A DNA stretch of 59,731 nucleotides from Pedobacter rhizosphaerae (GTDB lineage Bacteria; Bacteroidota; Bacteroidia; Sphingobacteriales; Sphingobacteriaceae), in assembly GCF_900111155.1 (NCBI RefSeq), contig NZ_FOGG01000030.1, forward strand, positions 1 through 59,731, read 5' to 3'. A program made the translations under genes and the position numbers. Under the pieces are notes generated by a model. It saw only the letters and a list, made by a program, of their open reading frames with translations, made no database searches and was not told the origin of the DNA. Shown one piece after another: positions 53,332 to 59,731 of the stretch (position 1 is its first letter; each line of letters opens with the position of its first letter).

Positions 53332-54840
53332 TTAGCGCCAGTAAGGGTTTTGAGTTAAAAGGTTATTTTGAGAGATCAACTTGCGTGATATTGGCCAGTA
53401 AATCCCTCCAGAATTAATCAGGTTCATGAATTTGGGATCGTTCTGTTTAATCTTATTATACCTGATCAGGTCAAACCAACGTTGTCCTTCCCCTAACAAT
53501 TCCCGGTGCCGTTCTTCGAAAATAGCTTTGATCAGATCGTCGTAATTGATGTATATCACCGACTCTGCTTTTACTCTTCTGGCTAAGATTTGAATCAATG
53601 CATCTGTTGCACCAATTCTGTCGCCCAAAACGGCAAGAGCCTCTGCTCTCAGCAGCACTACATCTTCTAATCGCGTAAAAATCAATGCACTGGTAAAGTA
53701 TCTGAAATTAGGGTCTGTTCCTCCACCCTGTATCACCTTGATTTTGCTGAAGATGGGGTACTTACCATTAAAGTTGGTAAAGTATCTTTCTGAAACCGCC
53801 TGCCCTAAAGTATCTATCGTAAAACGATCATCGTTGGGTAAGTTGAAATATTTGAGAATAGAATCTTTAGGCAAATAAATATCCGGAACCGTTTTCGTGG
53901 TAACAGGTTCTGCCAATGTCAGTTCTTCAATATGGCCTGTAGATGATCCATCAACATGGCCCCAATCGGAGTTAAAGCCAAACATCTGGCGGGTATTTTT
54001 ATTATAGAAGAAACCATTTGAATTGGTTAAATCGTTTGTTGAGGTAAATCCTATCCCACTTTTGCTATAATTATCCATCACAAACTTGGTGTACGTGGCT
54101 ACGCTGGTATAGTTGGCTGTCCAGGCGGCAACATGGGCCAGTACCGCATAGGCCGTATTTTTGGTGGCCAGTGCGCCACCCCATCTCCCTGATGTTTCAT
54201 TGTAGTAATCGGTTGGTTGCTGCACATCGCCACCGCTGTAAACAAAGGGTAAATCTGTCGCTGCTTTGAGCATTTCCTGCTCTGCCCAGGCTAAAATTTT
54301 AGCCTGACTTTCTCTGGGTTTATTTTCAAATACGCCTTCGTTAGAGGAGGTAATAAAAGGTACATCGCCCCATAGTCTAACCATATAGAAGTAAGCAAAA
54401 GCACGTAAGAACCTGGCCTGTGCAATATCAACCGTCATGGTATTATCGGTATAGCGTTTATCGTTGGCTTTTACATGCGCAATGTTCTCTAAAAAAACAT
54501 TTGCAGCATTTACTATGGCATAAAACCTGGTCCAATCGCTTAATGATTCTACTACAGGATAAGATGCATTCAGGTTATTGCTGATTACGGCTTTTAAATC
54601 TTGTCTTTTCGGACTGGTAAATTCAGCGGCACGAACGTCGCCATAAATCCAGTGCCCATTATTATCAGATAATGCGGCGCGTGTTAAAGCATATACACCC
54701 AAAATTCCGGCCCGGGCATCTTCTACCGTGTTCCACATGTTCTTCTCACCAACTACTCGTGTTGAGTCTGTTTCCAGGGCCTTGTTACAACCCGTTAAAA
54801 CTACCAGTGAGCATAGAAATACGTATAATATCTTTTTCAT
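53332..54840 (-). CDS. SusD/RagB-family outer-membrane lipoprotein (first pair of the double locus)
   Basis: The start at 54840 is preferred because it begins with the lipoprotein signal (MKKILYVFLCSLVVLTGC, Cys18); the first in-frame ATG, 54873, merely adds 11 polar residues and abuts the SusC stop. The mature protein (about 485 residues) has the SusD helices IAQARFLRAFAYFYMVRLWGDVPF (about 138-162) and the end IKAIFEERHRELLGEGQRWFDLIRYN (about 440-465), then YWPISRKLISQNNLLTQNPYW. It should cap the SusC receptor encoded directly upstream. Ligand unknown. Confidence 0.93.
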   Translation of the reverse strand: MKKILYVFLCSLVVLTGCNKALETDSTRVVGEKNMWNTVEDARAGILGVYALTRAALSDNNGHWIYGDVRAAEFTSPKRQDLKAVISNNLNASYPVVESLSDWTRFYAIVNAANVFLENIAHVKANDKRYTDNTMTVDIAQARFLRAFAYFYMVRLWGDVPFITSSNEGVFENKPRESQAKILAWAEQEMLKAATDLPFVYSGGDVQQPTDYYNETSGRWGGALATKNTAYAVLAHVAAWTANYTSVATYTKFVMDNYSKSGIGFTSTNDLTNSNGFFYNKNTRQMFGFNSDWGHVDGSSTGHIEELTLAEPVTTKTVPDIYLPKDSILKYFNLPNDDRFTIDTLGQAVSERYFTNFNGKYPIFSKIKVIQGGGTDPNFRYFTSALIFTRLEDVVLLRAEALAVLGDRIGATDALIQILARRVKAESVIYINYDDLIKAIFEERHRELLGEGQRWFDLIRYNKIKQNDPKFMNLINSGGIYWPISRKLISQNNLLTQNPYWR

Positions 54841-54874
54841 CTTCGTTGATCTGTTTTGATTACTCGCTTTCATA

Positions 54875-57800
54875 TTACAGTTCCATTTTTACGCCTAAAG
54901 TGTATGTTCTTGGTATAGGCTGGCCATATCCTGTATCCAGGCCATCATAGCCCACCAATTCAGGATCCTGCCCGGTATAAGGGGTTACGGTGAATACATT
55001 GTTAACCGATCCATACACGAAGAACTTGTTGATTTTGATATTTTTCCGCTTGAGTAGATTACCCAGTTCGTAACCCACTGCTACGGATCTTAATTTCAGG
55101 AAAGAGGCATTCTCCAGGAATAAGTCCTGATCTACGCGGTAAGGAATAACTGTACTCCAAGGATTATAGAGTGGATACTTACTGTAATCGCCTCTTTTTT
55201 CCCAGAAAGTAATTTCTTTAACGGAATTCACTTCAGAGTTTCCTTCTCTGTTCACAAAGTCGAAGCGATTAGCCATCTCCTGGTTAATGAGTTTTCTGCC
55301 TAAGTTGAAGTATAAGCTTGTGTTCAGGCTCCAGTTGCCATATTTGAATCCGTTATCAAAGCCTCCTGAAAGCCCCGGCATCATGTTCCCTTTCAGCACT
55401 TTATCTTTCTCATCAATAACATTGTCGCCATTTTGGTCTTTCCAGCGGGGATCACCGGCTTTTAATACAGTGCCGTTATATTTCAACGGCTGCCCATTAA
55501 CTACCGGAATTTGAGAGTCGGCAGTATAAATGCCTTCATTTTCCAATAACCAATATTGATCTACAGCTTCCCCTACTTTTAACAATCTATTGCCAATCAC
55601 AATCTGATCTAAACCACGTGGAAGTGCTTTTAATTGATTTTGGTTGTGATTAAAATTTAAAGCCGAATTCCATGAGAATTTATTTCTATTGATTACCAGG
55701 GCACTAACCGTTAAATCAACACCTGTATTATTTACAGACAGGCCACTCTCAATAGCTTGTTTATAGCCATATTCTGCGTAAGAAGGGATCGCAATCAGTT
55801 GATTTTTATCCGTTTTGCTGTAAACATCCAATGATAAGCGGAGCCTGTTTTTCAACATGGAAACATCGGCGCCCACATTTACCTGATCGGTATAAGCCCA
55901 TGGAACACCATAACCTACCCAACCAAAAGCATATGACCTGGTTAATACACCAAAGGCATTATATCCCGGAACGGTTAAGTTTCCGGTATAACCTACAGAA
56001 GCTGTGTACTGAGGACCCTGAGCATAGTTGTCATAAACATGCGTACGTCCCATTCTGCCTACACTGGCCCTTAAAATAACATCGTCGATACTTTTGTTAT
56101 CCCTTAAGAACTCGTTCTTGATATTCCATGCGGCCGAAAGCACCGGAGAATAAAACCACCTGCTGGTTGGCTGAGCATTGGAAGAGCCATCTAAACGAAG
56201 CGTAGCAGAAAGAAAATATTTATTCTGGAAGGCATAATCTACTTTACCAGAGAAAGTGAGCAGGTTATCTTCTGTTTTATCTAAGAAACGATAAGTCAAT
56301 TCCCTTGGAAAAGCCTTTGGTGTCAGGTAATCAGGATTTGGCTGGCCGTTTCTGATGGGTTCAGAATCCAAAAGATTGATCTTAATATAATCATTGGCAC
56401 CTTTATAAGCATATGCATTATTATATTTATACATATCCCAAATCATCGATTGTCCGAGGGTGAAATTGAAATCGTGATCTTCATTTATTTTATAATTATA
56501 GCTCGCTTTGTTATCCATCATCAACCTCTGGTTAAAACCATAGTAATTAGAAGCATAGCTATTACCCTGAAGCAAGCCCTTGGCATAAAAAATATCACGG
56601 TATCCCTCGTTGTAATCTACGTTGAAAGCAGAACTCAGCTTCAGTTTACCAAACGTACCTACCAGCCTGGCATAGCCCTGGATTGCATTTGTTTTGTTAT
56701 CATCGAATCCTTTGTCATATTCGCTCAAATAGCTTGCGTAATAGTCTTTATTAGGGGCTAATGGCGCACTTAAGTCAGGGAAGTAATTTAACTGGGCAAA
56801 ACGATCGCGAAGTGACCTGTTTCTGTCGCGGTTAATCCGGTTGGCGTTAATCATAGCAGAAAACAATAACCACTGTACAGGTCTCATATTGATGTTAAAC
56901 ATGGCGCTGTACCGATCAAGGCCAGTTTGATCTGCAACACCTTCACTCTTGGTGTTTCCTAAAGAGAATCTAAAATTAGCGCGATCTGTTCCGCCTGATA
57001 AACCCAGATTAATGCCATATATTAAGGCATTCTTATAGTATAAGTCGGTCCAGTTCGATTTTCCGCTATACACATTATTAAGTGAATCGCTTAAATAAAC
57101 CGGATACTCCTCATCATCAGAATACCGGCCGTTGGTGGTATAAATATCATAAAAGCGTTGTCTGAATTCATTTTCATACTTCCCGTTAATGGTATTTACC
57201 GTTGGTTTCTGAACCATGCCGATGTAAGAGTTAAATGAAATCCGTCTTACATTATCCGGCGATTTAGAAGTTAATACAATTACGCCATTTACGCCCCGCG
57301 GACCATAGGCTACGGTTCCAGCCAAATCTTTGAGTACTTCTACAGATGCGATATTATTCATATCAATACCTGCTAATAAATTAGTAGCGGGGCCAATACG
57401 ATTGAAATCATACTGTTGAATATCATATGCAAACGGGTGTTCCATAATAAGCGGAATACCATCCAGCACTACAAGTGGCTGCGCTGCATAAAGGTCTTTC
57501 TTGTTCAACAGTGGCATCGCTGTACCCCTAATGAACATGTTTTGCATCGATCCAGGTTCGCCAGAGGGCTCCTGGATATACAAGCCTGCATAATTCCCTT
57601 TCAGGTATTGCTGCAGGGAAATTGCAGGAAACATAGATAAGTTTTCTGTTTCCTTTTCAGTATTGGATGAAAGCTTGTTGTAGATCGTTTTAATTTTGAT
57701 CCGGCTTAAACTATCTTGTCTCAACGAATCCTCTTCACCTAAAGCCTTTCGCTTTGTCGTATCCTGTAAACAGGAATAATTAAATGTTGTTGTGTTAAGC

Positions 57801-57880
57801 TTTTTTAATGAGCCTGAGGCAGCTAAAACGTTTAACTGAACGGCGACAAAAAATACAAAGCACAGCCATAAGTATCGCAT
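54875..57880 (-). CDS. SusC/RagA-family TonB-dependent receptor lacking the N-terminal CarboxypepD_reg-like domain
   Basis: The 1001-residue protein begins with a signal peptide (hydrophobic about 4-20, cleavage near VLAA) and then a polar, Lys/Asp/Ser-rich stretch (about 22-80, DTTKRKALGEEDSLRQDSL). The plug starts directly at about 83 (MFPAISLQQYLKGNYAGLYI ... GTAMPLL ... VLDGIPLIM ... VEVLKDLAGTVAYGPRGVNG), followed by the barrel to RTYTLGVKMEL. The beta-sandwich extension and the clear EVVV-type TonB box normal for SusC proteins are missing; a weak candidate box is IKIKTIYNK. It is the first gene of the double-SusCD operon, with a well-formed promoter 140 bp upstream. The loss may reflect a different energy coupling. 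Confidence 0.92.
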   Translation of the reverse strand: MRYLWLCFVFFVAVQLNVLAASGSLKKLNTTTFNYSCLQDTTKRKALGEEDSLRQDSLSRIKIKTIYNKLSSNTEKETENLSMFPAISLQQYLKGNYAGLYIQEPSGEPGSMQNMFIRGTAMPLLNKKDLYAAQPLVVLDGIPLIMEHPFAYDIQQYDFNRIGPATNLLAGIDMNNIASVEVLKDLAGTVAYGPRGVNGVIVLTSKSPDNVRRISFNSYIGMVQKPTVNTINGKYENEFRQRFYDIYTTNGRYSDDEEYPVYLSDSLNNVYSGKSNWTDLYYKNALIYGINLGLSGGTDRANFRFSLGNTKSEGVADQTGLDRYSAMFNINMRPVQWLLFSAMINANRINRDRNRSLRDRFAQLNYFPDLSAPLAPNKDYYASYLSEYDKGFDDNKTNAIQGYARLVGTFGKLKLSSAFNVDYNEGYRDIFYAKGLLQGNSYASNYYGFNQRLMMDNKASYNYKINEDHDFNFTLGQSMIWDMYKYNNAYAYKGANDYIKINLLDSEPIRNGQPNPDYLTPKAFPRELTYRFLDKTEDNLLTFSGKVDYAFQNKYFLSATLRLDGSSNAQPTSRWFYSPVLSAAWNIKNEFLRDNKSIDDVILRASVGRMGRTHVYDNYAQGPQYTASVGYTGNLTVPGYNAFGVLTRSYAFGWVGYGVPWAYTDQVNVGADVSMLKNRLRLSLDVYSKTDKNQLIAIPSYAEYGYKQAIESGLSVNNTGVDLTVSALVINRNKFSWNSALNFNHNQNQLKALPRGLDQIVIGNRLLKVGEAVDQYWLLENEGIYTADSQIPVVNGQPLKYNGTVLKAGDPRWKDQNGDNVIDEKDKVLKGNMMPGLSGGFDNGFKYGNWSLNTSLYFNLGRKLINQEMANRFDFVNREGNSEVNSVKEITFWEKRGDYSKYPLYNPWSTVIPYRVDQDLFLENASFLKLRSVAVGYELGNLLKRKNIKINKFFVYGSVNNVFTVTPYTGQDPELVGYDGLDTGYGQPIPRTYTLGVKMEL

Positions 57881-58020
57881 AATGAATCGATCTTTAATTG
57901 GTAAAAAAATGAATTGAACTTGTTTCTCTGGAAAAAGTTAGATGTGCCTTAAATTAAAAAGACAGGGACTGATGTCGGAATAGTAGTGGGTTAGTCTCAT
58001 AATTAGTTATTTGGTTAAAT

Positions 58021-58054
58021 CAAATATAATAGAATACTAAATCGTTTTATCAAA
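58021..58054 (-). promoter_or_regulatory. Promoter of the double-SusCD operon
   Basis: On the minus strand TTTG (58054-58051) and TATATTTG (58028-58021) are separated by 22 bp, a close match to the Bacteroidota -33 TTTG / -7 TAnnTTTG consensus. The leader to the SusC start codon is about 135 nt. The surrounding 57881-58206 region is very AT-rich and holds no gene. Confidence 0.6.
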
Positions 58055-58369
58055 ATATGACATTTTTATGAAAATTTCAATTTAGCAACACGATAAATGT
58101 CAATTTGACAAATAACAATCGTTTTTATTCGCCAAAATTTCAATTCACAACAGGTTTACCAGATTTTTAAGGGATACCAACAACCTCTATGTAAGTATTT
58201 TACACGATGCAAAACAATAAAATTGAGAAAAACCTGTTGCACAAAAGTGTAAATAGATTAAACGTTTTAGTAATCAGGGCAGTTTACAATTATATTTTTG
58301 ACAACAGAAGAAGACCTGGGATAAGTTGGTGGTTATTTGTTATTGAGCCAGGTGCGCTGCGTTTTAAAT

Positions 58370-59000
58370 GTAACCACAGAGAAAAAGAGGTTTCACACCC
58401 AGTAGCACAGAGAAATGAAGCCTGTTTTGCCACGGAAACACGGAAACACAGAGAACTTATAACTTAATGAGCTTATATGTCTTACATGCTAAAAATTGGG
58501 CGTTTAGTGTCTGAACCATATAAGCCATGTAAGAGCATTTGAACCTTAGGTGTCTAAGGTGGTTAAAAATTTAAACAAGCTACTTGCCGATAAAATGTAA
58601 CCACAGAGAAAAAGAGGTTTCACACCCAGTAGCACAGAGAAATGAAGCCTATTTTGCCACGGAAACACAGAGAACTTATAACTTAATGAGCTTATATGTC
58701 TTACATGGTGAAAAAAATTGGGTGCCTGTCCTCTGAACCACATAAGCCATGTAAGACCATCTGGACCTTAGGTGCCTAAGGTGGTTAAAAAATTTAAACA
58801 AGCTACTTTCCGATAAAATCATAACCACAGAGAAAAAGAGGTTACACAGAGCAGCACATCTCAATTTGCCACGGAAACACGGAAACACAGAGAAATGATA
58901 ACTTAATGAGCTTATATGTCTTACATGGTGAAAAAAATTGGATGCCTAGCCTCTGAACCATATAAGCCATGTAAGAGCATTTGAACCTATTAGATGGGTT
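58370..59000. repeat. Three tandem ~225-bp non-coding repeat units
   Basis: Units start with AACCACAGAGAAAAAGAGGT at 58372, 58599 and 58823 and continue with CACAGAGAAATGAAGCC, GCCACGGAAACACGGAAACA, ACTTAATGAGCTTATATGTC, CTGAACCATATAAGCCATG, and, in units one and two, CCTTAGGTG-CTAAGGTGGTTAAA, ACAAGCTACTT-CCGATAAAAT. The third unit lacks the last module. Short frames here (for example 58207-58467 plus strand, 58546-58888 minus strand) are not genes. Confidence 0.85.
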
Positions 59001-59193
59001 GTGGGTTACCTGTTATGTGTTACAGGTCTGGGAGCACAAAACTAATTCATTAGCCACTAGTTCATTAGTTATTAGTTCACTGAGTATGTTCACTGTTTAA
59101 CCTGCTCTGTGCCCTCTGTGCGTACACTTGGCGTACTTTGCGGTTAAATGGGGGTGGGTTATGAGGCTGGGAGCCTAACCAACTCACCTCACA

Positions 59194-59327
59194 AAAGAGG
59201 CCGTATCATAAATTAAATTTTCATTCAGATTTGTCACGTTGAGCCTGTCGAAACGCTCTAATAGCGCTGAATGAGGTCCTTCGACAAGCTCAGGATGACA
59301 ACCGATCTTTATGATACAGCCTTCTTT
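59194..59327. repeat. Nested inverted-repeat element (MITE-like or long terminator hairpin)
   Basis: The outer arms AAAGAGGCCGTATCATAAA (59194-59212) and TTTATGATACAGCCTTCTTT (59308-59327) are near-perfect reverse complements. Inside them a second inverted pair, GAGCCTGTCGAA at about 59241 and TTCGACAAGCTCAGGATGAC at about 59280-59299, encloses a small AGCGCT centre. It ends 26 bp before the stop of the symporter gene on the minus strand, so it could also terminate that transcript. Confidence 0.7.
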
Positions 59328-59353
59328 GTAATTATTTTGGGTTAAAAACAATA

Positions 59354-59731
59354 CTACCAGTATACGCTGTAAAGCGCAACCAATAAACCAACAATGATCA
59401 ATGCACCCACAGCAAAGCTGGTGGTTGTTTTAAACATCTTGGCATCAATATCAAGTCCTTTAGGGTTAACACCGTTTTTGTTCTCAAATAAGCTGATGAT
59501 CACCATCCCTACAATACAGAATACAAACACGATACCCATACGGTCCAAGAAAGGGATCTCATATATGCCTGCCGCATTCTTAACCGAGAAACCAATCCCC
59601 GATAGGAAGGAAAGATCGGTCATGTTTGGAAGGGCTTTCAACAATAACGATAAGCCGAAACCACCAATAGTTGCAAACAAGGCCGCATTGGAAGTAGTCC
59701 GTTTCCAGAAGAAACCTAAAATAAACATGGC
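59354..59731 (-). CDS. C-terminal part of a sodium:solute symporter (SSS family), cut by the window edge
   Basis: The frame is open to the last base of the window, so the 5' part lies outside it; the internal ATG at 59728 is not the true start. The visible 125 residues hold three to four hydrophobic helices in the order seen at the end of SSS-family sodium/sugar transporters: FILGFFWKRTTSNAALFATIGGFGLSLLL, then MGIVFVFCIVGMVIISLFENK and a last helix FAVGALIIVGLLVALYSVYW after a cytoplasmic loop NPKGLDIDAKMFKT. The GFFWKRTT block is typical of SglT-like sugar symporters, suggesting a sugar substrate. It lies upstream of a repeat-rich gap and is probably unrelated in transcription to the double-SusCD operon. 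Confidence 0.85.
   Translation of the reverse strand, partial: AMFILGFFWKRTTSNAALFATIGGFGLSLLLKALPNMTDLSFLSGIGFSVKNAAGIYEIPFLDRMGIVFVFCIVGMVIISLFENKNGVNPKGLDIDAKMFKTTTSFAVGALIIVGLLVALYSVYW

Noticed and set aside
58207..58888. Several 65-86-codon frames on both strands
   Set aside because: They lie in the ~225-bp repeat array, have no ribosome-binding context and share no protein-like pattern.
1..59731. tRNA or rRNA genes
   Set aside because: No cloverleaf-like segment or rRNA signature was recognised in the intergenic regions; a covariance search would settle it.

Overview
The window looks like chromosomal DNA from a Bacteroidota species, most probably of the Sphingobacteriaceae (Pedobacter-like). 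The evidence is four SusC/SusD-type outer-membrane pairs, many lipoproteins with a Cys-Lys-Lys/acidic sequence after the lipobox, an ECF sigma/FecR/STN-receptor cascade, TAnnTTTG-type -7 promoter boxes, A-rich ribosome-binding regions and AT-rich intergenic spacers full of dispersed repeats. The genus is inferred from these features; no 16S gene is present.

Layout. (1) 1-7.5 kb: the 3' end of a transposase, a 0.9-kb gene-free stretch, a GT117/DUF2723 membrane glycosyltransferase, accA, and a secreted S10 carboxypeptidase-like protein. (2) 7.8-15.2 kb (minus strand): a regulated nutrient-uptake unit, ECF sigma factor -> FecR anti-sigma -> STN-type SusC receptor -> SusD-like lipoprotein. The receptor carries a single-base frameshift, and a repeat array of about 0.7 kb separates sigma from anti-sigma. 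(3) 15.3-16.3 kb: an SPFH/band-7 protein and a 59-aa two-helix membrane protein. (4) 16.4-34.0 kb (minus strand): a complete starch/maltodextrin utilisation locus, lacI-type regulator -> susC -> susD -> susE -> GH13 neopullulanase-like -> beta-phosphoglucomutase -> GH65 phosphorylase -> GH13 -> SLC45-like MFS sugar transporter -> GH13 lipoprotein. Two perfect CGGGAACGTTCCCG-centred palindromes lie upstream of susC. The expected flow is: surface amylase cuts starch, SusCDE binds and imports oligosaccharides, periplasmic GH13 enzymes trim them, the MFS protein carries maltose across the inner membrane, GH65 phosphorolyses it and beta-PGM makes glucose 6-phosphate. (5) 34.3-36.2 kb: a single-domain response regulator, a small conserved protein and DNA polymerase IV. 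(6) 36.2-37.2 kb: a gene-free array of roughly 275-bp repeats. (7) 37.3-57.9 kb (minus strand): a 20-kb locus with two consecutive SusC/SusD pairs interleaved with fasciclin, discoidin, DUF5007, DUF5008/delta-60, degenerate alkaline-phosphatase/LamG (DUF4983), DUF1735+PA14 and PKD+discoidin lipoproteins, followed by a separately terminated DUF4965 six-hairpin-type protein. It has no recognisable polysaccharide-cleaving family apart from the DUF4965 protein. This is the best candidate in the window for an undescribed system. (8) 58.2-59.4 kb: another repeat array and a nested inverted-repeat element, then the 3' end of a sodium/solute symporter gene that runs off the window.

No tRNA, rRNA or CRISPR array was recognised. 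Family names come from reading motifs by eye, so substrate assignments outside the starch locus are inference.
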